Assembly (NCBI GenBank): GCA_031216915.1
Contig: CM062290.1
Location: 382,770,718-382,834,717 of the forward strand
Source of the DNA: Pictodentalium vernedei
Lineage: Eukaryota > Mollusca > Scaphopoda > Dentaliida > Dentaliidae
DNA length: 64,000 bases
Direction of reading: 5' to 3'
The notes beneath the pieces are model-generated. The model ran no database searches, was not told where the DNA came from, and saw only the letters and a list, made by a program, of their open reading frames with translations. The translations under genes were made by a program, and so were the position numbers. Numbering within the stretch: position 1 is the first letter of the stretch; each line of letters starts with the position of its first letter. Shown one piece after another: positions 54,287 through 62,854 of the stretch.

Positions 54287-54702
54287 ATGACTTGCATTTG
54301 TCTGCCATATCATTTTATGAATGGTCTTTGTGATGGAAAGATGGTAAAACAATCTCGTAAAAATCCACTAGTTAAAAAATATGGTGGGGTGTTATTGGCA
54401 CTAAGTCAAACACCACCAGCATTTCAAAAACAAATTATGAAAAATGCACCAAAAGAATTAATTGTGTGGCAGAATGTTGTCATAATCTTTTAAAAGGGAA
54501 CATACATCTTTCCCCTGTTCAGAAACAAAAATTACACCCGAAACGTGAACAACTAAGATCCCTTGCTAGTAAATCATTATCACTTAAAAAGAAAAAACAA
54601 ATTTTAAATCAAAAAGGTGGGTTTTTACCATTACTTGGTTTACTTGCACCAGCTGTAGGACTTGCAACAAATCTTGCAAATAAATTAGTGAATAAAATAT
54701 GA
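54287..54702 (+). pseudogene. Polinton GGF-type small basic protein, frameshifted
   Basis: From ATG 54287: KYGGVLLALSQTPPAFQKQI, MKNAPKELIV in one frame to 54493. The other frame gives AECCHNLLKGNIHLSPVQKQ, KLHPKREQLRSLASKSLSLK, KKKQILNQKGGFLPLLGLLA to 54702. The frame change falls near 54465-54475, not in a homopolymer. The pattern (KDLI..LCEC..NLLKGN..L...QK..L) is one of the most widespread small Polinton proteins; a relic of it lies at 9233-9430. Suspected virion-core or membrane-active protein; the C-terminal GGFLPLLGLLAPAVGLATNL is hydrophobic. Confidence 0.75.
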
Positions 54703-55424
54703 AGAAAATGGCTATTGTACCTTATCAAATGATGGAAGAAATGCAGCATTATAGAAGTGAAAAATCACAGCGTCCAAGATTACCACCTGACCCTCAAATT
54801 ACAAATACAGCACAGATGCAGAATGAATTATCATCTGTGTTAGAAAATTCAGAATTATCAGAAAGTGAGAGAAAACAAAAATACGGTGAAAATTTACAAA
54901 AATTTCAAATGTCATATAAGAAGGCATTACAACCATAATTGATCATGCCTGAGGTAGACCGAAAGTCATTGTTTTTACGAGATCGTATTTTAGAAAGTGT
55001 TCCTGTCACAATGAGGCGTAAAGCAACTTCATTATTATCTGCTTTATCGTCTCACCCACACATGAGCTGGGATGATCAAGGTGTTTTAAGCTATGATGGA
55101 GAACCCATAAAAGGTTCAAATATCATTGATTTAGTCAATGATGTTCTCAGACATCGAAAAGGCTTTAAACCAAGAGGCTGGGAAATATTCAATCGTGGAT
55201 TAAAAGATATAAATATTCCTCAAGATTTTGTTGGAAATCGTGAAAGTTGGGTGTGGATGAATAGAGAAGATGGCATACCCAATGAATATCAAAGTTCTCC
55301 TCAAGATAGTTGGTTAGATAGTTCTGTTTTAACATCTCCAAAACATAATCTTCTTCGAGTAAAGAAAACACCTAGACGTAGATTGGCAAAAAATAAAATT
55401 TCTAATAAATGGGAGGCCTACTGA
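54699..55424 (+). pseudogene. Polinton pre-integrase protein, possibly split by an in-frame TAA
   Basis: 54699-54938 encodes MAIVPYQMMEEM, then a Pro-rich linker and SSVLENSELSESERKQKYGE. A TAA at 54936-54938 lies in the same frame as the following 54945-55424 part: LFLRDRILESVPVTMRRKAT, then a W...G.L.YDGEPIKGSNII stretch, DLVNDVLRHRKGFKPRGWEI and IPQDFVGNRESWVW, ending basic. In other Polintons these modules are, to my knowledge, in one protein, so I favour a single gene with a stop; two adjacent genes remain possible (ATG at 54945). The function is unknown. The last 16 bases overlap the integrase ATG. Confidence 0.65.
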
Positions 55425-56490
55425 ATAATTTATTAACCGAAATATATTACAATATGAATCACCCCGCAAGCTATAGTGGTATACATAAATTATACAAAGC
55501 AGCCCACAGTAAAGATAAATCTGTTACAGTTGATCAAGTTAAAAAATGGTTGAAAGGAGAGAGGACTTACACTTTACATAAACCCATTCGTAAAAATTTT
55601 GCAAGACGAAAGACTGTAGTGGGTGGAATTGATCATCAATGGCAAATTGATTTAGCAGATTTACAAAGTTTACAATCTTACAATGACCGATTTCGTTATT
55701 TAGTTTGTGTCATTGATGTTTTTTCAAAATATGCATGGGTTATACCCATACACAATAAATCAGGACAAACACTAACAAAATCTTTCCAAAGACTTTTGAA
55801 AACTTCTGGACGTAAACCATTATCTTTACAATCAGATAAAGGTTCTGAATTTAAAAATAAAGAGGTGCAGAAATTTTTAAAGAAACAAAAAATTCATTTT
55901 TTCACAACAGAAAACCCCGAAACAAAAGCTAGTATTGTAGAACGTTTCCAACGCACATTGAAAACACGAATGTGGAAATATTTTACACACAAACGTACAT
56001 TAAGATATATTGATGTTTTACAAAATTTAGTTGATGGATACAATCACAGTTTCCATCGTAGTATTCAGAGAACCCCTGCATCTGTATCAATAGAAAATGA
56101 AATACAAGTAACACAACATTTATATGGTAAACAATCTAAAGAGAAAAAAATAAAATTTAAAATTGGTGATATAGTGCGTATTAACAAAACCAAACATACA
56201 TTTGAAAAAGGGTATTTACTTGGACAAAAGAATTATTTAAAATCACCCATGTAAAACATACAACACCACCCACTTATAAACTCGAAGATATGGGGGGTGA
56301 AAATATACAGGGAACATTTTACCCACAAGAAATTCAAATTATAAAAGATGATAAAAAATATATCATTGATTCAGTTCTTGCCAAACGTTCAAGGCGTGTT
56401 GGTAAGAAACTCATCAAGGAACTTAAAGTACATTGGGAAGGTTATCCTACGAAATTTGATAGTTGGGTAGCAGAAACAGATATAGTATAA
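55409..56490 (+). pseudogene. Polinton DDE integrase with chromodomain, frameshifted near the C-terminus
   Basis: 281 codons open from ATG 55409. N-terminal region YYNMNHPASYSGIHKLYKAA, VDQVKKWLKGERTYTLHKPI; retroviral-integrase-like core with first Asp in WQIDLADLQ (about residue 80), second Asp in LQSDKGSEF (about 144), Glu in KASIVERFQRTLK about 35 residues further; then an SH3-like VGD-type segment FKIGDIVRINK. A frame change near 56210-56218 separates this from the chromodomain YIIDSVLAKRSRRVGKKL, VHWEGYPTKFDSWVAETDI ending at 56490. The enzyme would insert the element with a 6-bp duplication, as seen at its ends. The catalytic core is intact; only the targeting chromodomain is out of frame. 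Confidence 0.95.
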
Positions 56491-56497
56491 AAAGAAT

Positions 56498-56806
56498 ATG
56501 TCACTAAATGAAAATACATTGAGTAGCGAAAGTGCAAGTGTTGAAGTACAAAATCAACAACCACAATTTAATTGTTGTGGAAGTCTTGTTGCAAAAAATC
56601 AAGTAACTTATTTCACACAAATAATTGTCATTTATGCAATTATAATTACAGCCATCATTCATCTTAGTTTACAATCCCCAAACAAAGAATTGTGGTTAGT
56701 GTTATTGAGTAGTTCTTTAGGATATATTCTTCCAAGTCCAGGTTTAAAATATTTGAAACCTCACGATAAGAAAAATGAATTCATTTTACGTAACACTACT
56801 GAGTGA
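56498..56806 (+). CDS. Small two-pass membrane protein typical of Polintons
   Basis: 102 residues. Hydrophilic N-terminus, then two hydrophobic segments: YFTQIIVIYAIIITAIIHLS (about 38-58) and LWLVLLSSSLGYILPSPGL (about 66-84). The SxLGY(L/I)LPxPxL ending is shared by a small protein found at this position (between integrase and minor capsid) in many Polintons, to my knowledge. Role unknown, possibly virion membrane or entry/exit. The last 32 bases overlap the minor capsid gene. Confidence 0.7.
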   Translation: MSLNENTLSSESASVEVQNQQPQFNCCGSLVAKNQVTYFTQIIVIYAIIITAIIHLSLQSPNKELWLVLLSSSLGYILPSPGLKYLKPHDKKNEFILRNTTE

Positions 56807-57631
56807 TAGTTCTATGGATATGTTTCCAAATAACACACAATGTTGTTTTCAAACAAAATTATCTAAACCCATTCATATTAATAAAGAACATTGGGAAGTG
56901 GGTTTAGTTGAAGTAATTTTACCATCTGAGGCAAGAAAGATAACAGATGATGAAACAAATTTTAAAATCATTGTAACAGATTCAAAAATATCAGCACGCA
57001 TTAATAATATTAATAAATCGTTTTTCAAACATACAGTACGTAAGGGTGTTGCTGCTGTTGAATTAAGTATTTTATCAGGTGCATATGCAAATGGTGGTCA
57101 TGTTGTAGAAGCAATAGAATCAGAAATTCAAGAAAAACTGGGTGATATTTTTAAAGAATTTGGTGTGTCATTTCATCTTGGTTATTCATCTCGACAATCA
57201 CGTGTAAAAATTGTATCAAATAGTATTGGAACAGTCGGTATTCAATTATCACAAAGTTTATCAGAAAAATTGGGGTGTAAAGATGGTATGTTTCCAGTAA
57301 TATTTCCTAACACAGCAAAAGATGCATTTAAATATAATGTGGATTTAAATGTGGATTTTAATCAGCTCTTTATTTATTCCGACATAGCAGATTATACATT
57401 TCTTGGTGATATAGAAGCACCCATTTACGTGTGATACCCTTTGAAACACGTGACGAATCTCTGCACACTCATAAAGAATTTGATAATGTACATTATGTAC
57501 CAGTATCAAAATCTTCTTTTGATTATATCACTATAAATATAAATGGGAATACTGGTAAAAACATTCAGTTTTCAAGTGGGAAGAGTGTTGTCAAGTTGCA
57601 TTTTAGACAGAGACATCAACTCAATTTATAA
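56775..57631 (+). pseudogene. Penton-like minor capsid protein, frameshifted
   Basis: From ATG 56775: NSFYVTLLSDSSMDMFPNNT, then KEHWEVGLVEVILP, VRKGVAAVELSILSGAYANG and a long beta-rich region to IYSDIADYTFLGDIEAPIYV, with a TGA at 57432-57434. The C-terminal strands (FDNVHYVPVSKSSFDYITIN, FSSGKSVVKLHFRQRHQ) continue in another frame from about 57431 to 57631. The FYVTLxSxSSMDxFPxN start, WEVGLVE and YVPV...F..I.I features mark the Polinton single-jelly-roll vertex protein (related to adenovirus penton). The break is close to the domain's last strands, so the read copy lacks a complete jelly roll. Confidence 0.87.
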
Positions 57632-57634
57632 AAA

Positions 57635-58009
57635 ATGCCTCCAGTGTATCGAGGAGTAGCACGACAATATGGTTATGGATTAGGATCCATTTTTCGCTCA
57701 GCAATAAGATCAGCTGTACCATTAATAAAACCAATTGCAAAAAATGCATTTCGAACTTTAAAGAAAGAAGGATTAAAACACGGTTTAGAAATAGCAAATG
57801 AATTGATGAGAAATCGTAAACCAACCAAAGAAGTTATGCTCACTCATGCAAAAGATCTAATGACATCAGTGGGTAAAGCTGCTTTGGGAATAAAAAGACA
57901 GAAACGAGAACCAAGACATCACTCTGTCATTCGTTCTCAAAGAGGAAAGACACATAAACGGCAATCTTATTCAAAACGAAATTCAAGACCACTTGATATA
58001 TTCGATTAA
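57635..58009 (+). CDS. Small basic Polinton virion-type protein (pVI/pX-like position)
   Basis: 124 residues between penton-like and major capsid genes. YGYGLGSIFRSAIRSAVPLI, KPIAKNAFRTLKKEGLKHGL is an amphipathic, Gly/Ala/Lys-rich N-half like that of adenovirus cement or membrane-lytic precursors; the C-half is very basic (GIKRQKREPRHHSVIRSQRG). Similar proteins occur just before the MCP in many Polintons. Expected to be cleaved by the element's protease, though I see no certain cleavage site. The gap to the MCP is 3 bases. Confidence 0.7.
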   Translation: MPPVYRGVARQYGYGLGSIFRSAIRSAVPLIKPIAKNAFRTLKKEGLKHGLEIANELMRNRKPTKEVMLTHAKDLMTSVGKAALGIKRQKREPRHHSVIRSQRGKTHKRQSYSKRNSRPLDIFD

Positions 58010-58012
58010 ATC

Positions 58013-59311
58013 ATGATGTTGCATGGATCTTGCGAGCATTTTTGTAGTGGATTTGATCCAGATAATGTATCACCAACAGCGAGTGGTATAGAAAATATTG
58101 GTGAGATTGAGCAATTTCCTATTGCATCTTTAAATAATTCTTCACCAATAGAATTTTTAATCCCCAGACAAACAACCAAGTGGCTAGATCTTGCAGCATC
58201 TACACTTGAGGTTCAGTTCAAAATTACAAAGCAAGATGGGGGTGATTTGGAAGATGATACGAATATTACCCCTATCAATAATTTCTTTCACAGCATGTTC
58301 AGTAAAGTTGATGTGACACTGAACGGTAATTTGATAACCACCAATACAGACATGTTTCCTTATAGAGCATTTTTTGAAAATCTGTTGAGCTATTCAAAAG
58401 ATGTGAAAAAAACACATCTAACTGCTAGTGAGATGTGGTATATAGACACCCCTGGCCAACATACTGCATTTGCTAAAGATTCCACAAACAAAGGTTTGGT
58501 TGAACGTCACAAATTAATTGCAAACAGTAAATCTGTGCAACTAAGAGGAAAATTGCATTTAGATCTGTTTGTGCAAGAGAAATATTTACCAAATGGTGTG
58601 GAAATGAGAGTTAAAATTCATCGCTCCCCAACTAAATTTTGTCTGATTGGTGGTGTAGATGGAAAAATCGAAATTCAAAAAGCCATATTCAGAATACCAG
58701 CTTTGGATTTAATTCCTAAATTTGCAAATGATCTGAATGCACAAATAGATCGAACAAATTATAAAATGCCCATTAGACGTACTGAAGTTAAAACTTTTAC
58801 CATTGGAAACGGTCTTCGATCAAAAATAGAAGACCATCTGTTTCATAAACAGATGCCAAAACGAATAATTCTTGGTTTAGTTTCAAATAAAGATTTAAAT
58901 GGAGATATTGGTACATCTCCATTTAATTTTCAACATTTCAATTTGAACAAGTTGGAAATTACAGTGGATGGACATTCCATTAAATCACGTCCCTTTGAAC
59001 CAAATTTCGAAGGTGGACTTTATCTAAATTCATATTTATCATTGTTTGAAGCAATGGGCTATTTTGGACAAAATCAAACATTTAATATATCAATGCAGGA
59101 TTATGCAAGAGGATATACCCTCTGGGGAATTGATTTGACACCTGATCAATCAAGCAGTGGACCATTAGCTCATCCTATAAAGTCTGGCAACCTTCGAATA
59201 GATCTTCAGTTTGCTCAAGCTCTGACACAGGTGATCAACGTTGTTGTCTATGCAGAATTTGATAGTGAAATACAAATCAACAAGTTCAGAGAAGTGAAAT
59301 TTGACTATTAA
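58013..59311 (+). CDS. Major capsid protein (double jelly-roll, hexon-like)
   Basis: 432 residues, open (ATG 58013 or 58016). Features of Polinton MCPs: an N-terminal FPIASLNNSSPIEFLIP, TKWLDLAASTLEVQFKI; the first jelly roll with NNFFHSMFSKVDVTLNGNLI, YPYRAFFENLL-type FPYRAFFENLLSYSKDVK and LRGKLHLDLFVQEKYLPNGV; a second with KMPIRRTEVKTFTIGNG, MPKRIILGLVSNKDLNGDIG, FNLNKLEITVDGHSIKSRPF, and the end RIDLQFAQALTQVINVVVYA. The two-domain pattern corresponds to trimeric capsomers of adenovirus/virophage type. At 432 residues it is at the short end for the family. No break seen. Confidence 0.92.
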   Translation: MMLHGSCEHFCSGFDPDNVSPTASGIENIGEIEQFPIASLNNSSPIEFLIPRQTTKWLDLAASTLEVQFKITKQDGGDLEDDTNITPINNFFHSMFSKVDVTLNGNLITTNTDMFPYRAFFENLLSYSKDVKKTHLTASEMWYIDTPGQHTAFAKDSTNKGLVERHKLIANSKSVQLRGKLHLDLFVQEKYLPNGVEMRVKIHRSPTKFCLIGGVDGKIEIQKAIFRIPALDLIPKFANDLNAQIDRTNYKMPIRRTEVKTFTIGNGLRSKIEDHLFHKQMPKRIILGLVSNKDLNGDIGTSPFNFQHFNLNKLEITVDGHSIKSRPFEPNFEGGLYLNSYLSLFEAMGYFGQNQTFNISMQDYARGYTLWGIDLTPDQSSSGPLAHPIKSGNLRIDLQFAQALTQVINVVVYAEFDSEIQINKFREVKFDY

Positions 59312-59313
59312 CA

Positions 59314-59769
59314 ATGAGTAAATGTGAACATTGCAAGATGCACAGAGAAATGAGACAAAGAATACAAATAATGAGGCGAGTGAAGACAGAAAATGAAAAA
59401 CTGTTCCTTAGATTATTTAAAGAAATTGTTGTAAATGAAGTGATACCTTTGATAAAAGAAGAAGTGAATAAACTGTGTTATGGATGTCAAGGAATACCTG
59501 GAGCAAAACATGACTTTTGTATAAGAAAGGATGTAAGAATATGGATTGAAATGTATTTGAAAGACTGTATGGAAAAAGTGTGCCCATCAAGTGTACTATA
59601 TAAACTGCTCGAACAAGCAAAAAAATGGAATATTGAAGGCTGTTTTACATATATGAATGTGAACTTTAAAATTAACACACAAGAAGACATTCAAAATTGG
59701 GCAGATTTAGTAGAGAAAGAGTGGGGATATTACACACCACTTGTTAAAGAAGAAGAAGAAGTTGATTAA
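59314..59769 (+). CDS. Small Cys-rich acidic protein following the MCP
   Basis: 151 residues; function not known. N-terminal CEHCKMHREMRQRIQIMRRV is helical; EEVNKLCYGCQGIPGAKHDFC holds Cys pairs and a His that could bind zinc; then WIEMYLKDCMEKV and an acidic end (KEEEEVD). A comparable Cys/His arrangement is in the relic at 8118-8394. It starts 3 bases after the MCP stop, so it is likely co-expressed with capsid genes. A small assembly or DNA-associated factor is possible. Confidence 0.65.
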   Translation: MSKCEHCKMHREMRQRIQIMRRVKTENEKLFLRLFKEIVVNEVIPLIKEEVNKLCYGCQGIPGAKHDFCIRKDVRIWIEMYLKDCMEKVCPSSVLYKLLEQAKKWNIEGCFTYMNVNFKINTQEDIQNWADLVEKEWGYYTPLVKEEEEVD

Positions 59770-59806
59770 AAAAAAGTACAACAGCCCTTTTTAGGGATAA
59801 GAAGAG

Positions 59807-60277
59807 ATGGACACCACTCAACTACAATATGTTCTTGATAATTCTCAAAGGTTATCATCATTGAATGGAAAAGTGTGTTCAAGAGACTTATTACCAAAAC
59901 AAAAGCATAAACACAGAAAAGCTTATATTGTGAACACAGATTCATCAAAAGAACCAGGAGAACACTGGGTGGTGATATATTTCAAAAACAATTAGTCAGC
60001 CATCTACTTTGATTCTTATGGCTTACCACCATTACATAAAGATATATACAATTTCATAGTGAAAAACACAGATTCATGGACTATAAACACAATGAGAGTA
60101 CAGAGTCTTCATACTGTGGTGTGTGGTATGTACTGTATATTTGTTTTAGATCATCTTGCTAAAGGATATGATTTAGAGACAGTTCTTACTATCAAATTCA
60201 ACCCAAGAAATTTTCAAGAGAATGACAGAGAAGTCCGTCGATGGTTTGAGCAAAACTATAGACATTATTTAAAATGA
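59807..60277 (+). pseudogene. PRO: Adenain-like cysteine protease, one in-frame TAG
   Basis: One frame of 156 codons interrupted by TAG at 59993-59995. Catalytic residues are recognisable: His in GEHWVVIYF (about residue 53), Asp in YFDSYGLPP (about 68) after the stop, Gln in MRVQS (about 99) and Cys in VVCGMYCIFVL 7 residues further, the Gln-Cys spacing of adenovirus protease and Ulp1-type enzymes. It would cleave virion precursors during maturation. Last gene of the array; a typical length for the family is somewhat greater (about 170-200), so the N-terminus is compact. Confidence 0.93.
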
Positions 60278-60790
60278 CTGTAATCAGGTGTCAAAACAAC
60301 CCACAGAGTTTTTTTTTGGATAAAAATTCTATTGTATATTTTTTGTCACTCACTGTTGTGTATCATATGTAATACGTGATAATGCTTTATTGCAAGAAAA
60401 ACTGGCTGTCGATAATTTCACAAGAAAACAAACATAAAAAAAAAACCTTCCAATAAAGCGGTATCACACAACAATTCTTGATGTAAATAGGGTTTCTATA
60501 GATAGTCATTCTCATATCTCGATGTATATATGTTCCTCTCGCTCTATGTATTATATCTCAATGTAAAAAAGACTTTTTTTATAGTCAATCTCAGATCTCG
60601 GTGTACATATGTTCCTCTCGCTTGATGTATTAAATAGTGGTAGCAAAAAAAACTAACTCTTATTTTCTGTTTCAATGTAGTGGTGACCCATTACCCCACC
60701 CTCACCAGTAAAAAAAGAGAAGAGATACTTCTCTTTTTCCCCCACCCCAAACCATCAGTAAAAAGAGTTAAGAGATACTTAACTATTTTT
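60278..60790. other. Non-coding right arm of the Polinton
   Basis: Two direct units of about 85 bp at about 60500-60650 (ATAGTCATTCTCATATCTCG, ATATGTTCCTCTCGCT, ATGTATTA) are followed by two small hairpins (AGAGAAGAGATACTTCTCTT; GAGTTAAGAGATACTTAACT), possible termination or end-processing structures. Confidence 0.6.
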
Positions 60791-61241
60791 CACTGTGGTT
60801 AGAGATTGTATTCTTATCAACCAATCCTTCCATACAGTAAAGTGTTGTATGGTTTAAAGTATGGAAAGATTGATTAATAAGCCAAATACACATATTTGGC
60901 AGTATAGAGTAATTGGAAGACCTCCCTACCCCATGACTGTCACTATAGGGACAAGCATTTAACACTGAATTCAGCATACCCCAGGACTGTCACTATAGGG
61001 ACAAAATTAACATAGGATTCTCCATAGGGTTTTGTCCCTATAGTGACATTTCTGGAGGCGAGAAAAAGATTTTAAAATCGTTTTCTCGCCTCCAGAACTG
61101 TCACCATAGGGACAAAAATGTCATTATAGGGACAAAACCCTATGGAGAATCCTATGTTAATTTTGTCCCTATAGTGACAGTCCTGGGGTATGCTGAATTC
61201 AGTGTTAAATGCTTGTCCCTATAGTGACAGTCATCACTACT
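60791..61241 (-). repeat. Right terminal inverted repeat, internally palindromic
   Basis: Reverse complement of the left repeat with few substitutions. The palindrome (60933-61234) lacks one 20-base motif unit in its left arm, leaving seven motif copies, two of them with a substitution. Confidence 0.96.
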
Positions 61242-61247
61242 GAGGCA
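61242..61247. other. Right target-site duplication GAGGCA
   Basis: Perfect match to 38466-38471. Confidence 0.97.
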
Positions 61248-61269
61248 TGGGTTGATGAGGTTAACGTAT

Positions 61270-62190
61270 GTCAACCAAAGTTACCAAGTTGCAGTAAAAT
61301 AATTACAAAACGACTCATCCTACCAAGATACAATGAAGTCTCTTCATAAATATGACTCGGTGAATTTGCAAAAGGAATCTAGGTCACGTGACGGTCCTGG
61401 CAGTCACGGTTGGCCGATCGTGACCAAAATAGGACAGTCTCATCCAGATATCATACCAAGTTATCTTACCAAGTGAAATCCCTTCATAAAAACAACCTAT
61501 AGACAGTGTAACGGAATCTAGGTGACGTGGCCAGGTGGCGGTAACAGCTGACCGATTGTGACCAAAATAGGATATCTCATCTATACATAATACTGAGTTA
61601 TCCTTCCAAGTTAAAATGCCATCGCTACTTAGATATGAACTGTAGACTGTGTTAAACAAATTTAAGTCACGTGCCTGGGTGGCTGTAACAGTTGACCGAT
61701 CACGGCCAAAATAGGACGTTCTCATGTATTATACCGAGTTATCCTACCAATTTACAATGAAATCATTTCATAAATGTAAGCTGTAGACTGTATGTGCTAA
61801 AGGAATCTAAGTAACGTGCCCCCTCGGCTGTCGGTCGTCACAACTGACTGTGCCCTGCGAAAATAGGATTTCTCAACTAGACATTATATGGAGTCATCCT
61901 ATCAAGTTATAATCAAATCCCTTAATAAATACGACCTGTAGACTGTGCTAAACGTTTTCGGGTTTCAGGCCAGCGCAGCCGTCGCAGTTGACTGACTGCG
62001 ACAAAAAGGGGGCGTTCTCGTTTAGACATGAACCTGCATATGAAATTTCGTCATGATCGGGCAAGAACTACGGAGTGTAGTCTACGCTAAAGTCAATGTC
62101 AACACACTCACAGACTTAGAGACTCACAGAATTCCGCATGCGTGATGGCAATAGCTTATTTTGACTTTGTCAAGTTATGCTAATGAAGAA
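61270..62190. repeat. Tandem repeat, units of about 140-155 bp
   Basis: Five to six degenerate units share ACCGATCGTGACCAAAATAG, GACGTTCTCAT, GAGTTATCCTACCAAGTTA, CTGTAGACTGTG. The end (GCATGCGTGATGGCAATAGC, TTTGACTTTGTCAAG, GCTAA) matches the end of the repeat at 45124-45640, so both are one family. Confidence 0.85.
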
Positions 62191-62667
62191 TAATGACAAC
62201 AAAGAAAGAAAATTACAATTTGAATTTCCTTGAGTAGTCTCTTGCACTGGAACATTAACAATATACAAATATTTGTCACATTTTTATTATAAAAATGTTT
62301 TGTAAGAACAAATATTTTTTCCGAGTATTTGGGTTACGATATTGCTATAACCGTAAGACTTATGTCTGACTTTAGCAGACGTTATGATCTCAGATTGTTC
62401 TGTTTTTATCTAGACAGAGAAGAATAATTTGCATTTGTTTTGAGTTTTTTCTGTACATGTTTAAAGGACGATATTAAAAAAAAAAATATCCATTTATTGC
62501 ATATTGGATAGTGAGTAAAGATGCTGATAAGACCACATGAGTAGATCTTCTGTTTCTCATGCCATTTTTGTAAAATTGCATGCGGGCAGATCGTTTTTTA
62601 TTTTCTTTTTTTTTGGAATTATTTCTTTGCCATCAAAATTTCAAGTTCTTGATTTGTTTCATGTTTT
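62191..62667. other. No gene seen
   Basis: AT-rich DNA without supported features. Confidence 0.5.
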
Positions 62668-62765
62668 GAGCATTGCAAAGCCTTGTTGCACTTAAGGGAC
62701 AAATTTATCAATTTTATTAACCTTGGTAAAATATCAGACATAAACCATTTAATTTTATTTTTTTA
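62668..62765 (-). repeat. Inverted copy of the repeat at 2325-2440
   Basis: Reverse complement of the left-flank repeat; see that entry. Confidence 0.75.
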
Positions 62766-62815
62766 AGTTTGCATTGGTTATGAAAAGAGAGCATGCGGCA
62801 GTCAAAAGGACCACG

Positions 62816-62854
62816 CGGGGGGGGGGGGGGGGGGGGGGGGGGGGGAGGGGGGGC
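62816..62854. repeat. Poly-G tract
   Basis: About 30 consecutive G followed by AGGGGGGG; length in an assembly is unreliable. Confidence 0.9.

Larger units (their letters stand above)
38472..61241 (+). mobile_element. Complete Polinton/Maverick (polintovirus-like) element
   Basis: 22,770 bp with terminal inverted repeats, perfect 6-bp target duplication and the diagnostic gene set: PolB, FtsK/A32-like ATPase, integrase, penton-like and major capsid proteins, adenain-like protease. Cargo genes (histone fold, zinc knuckle, BIR, basic protein) fill the left part and the PolB-ATPase interval. About 5.2 kb of host-type repeats and a hairpin MITE inserted at 42650-47866, so the element was about 17.5 kb before. 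Several core genes carry one break each, so this copy is not autonomous as read. Confidence 0.97.

Noticed and set aside
38756-60977. Small frames at 38756-38983 and 60783-60977 as genes
   Set aside because: They are the same sequence in the two terminal inverted repeats and include the non-coding palindrome.
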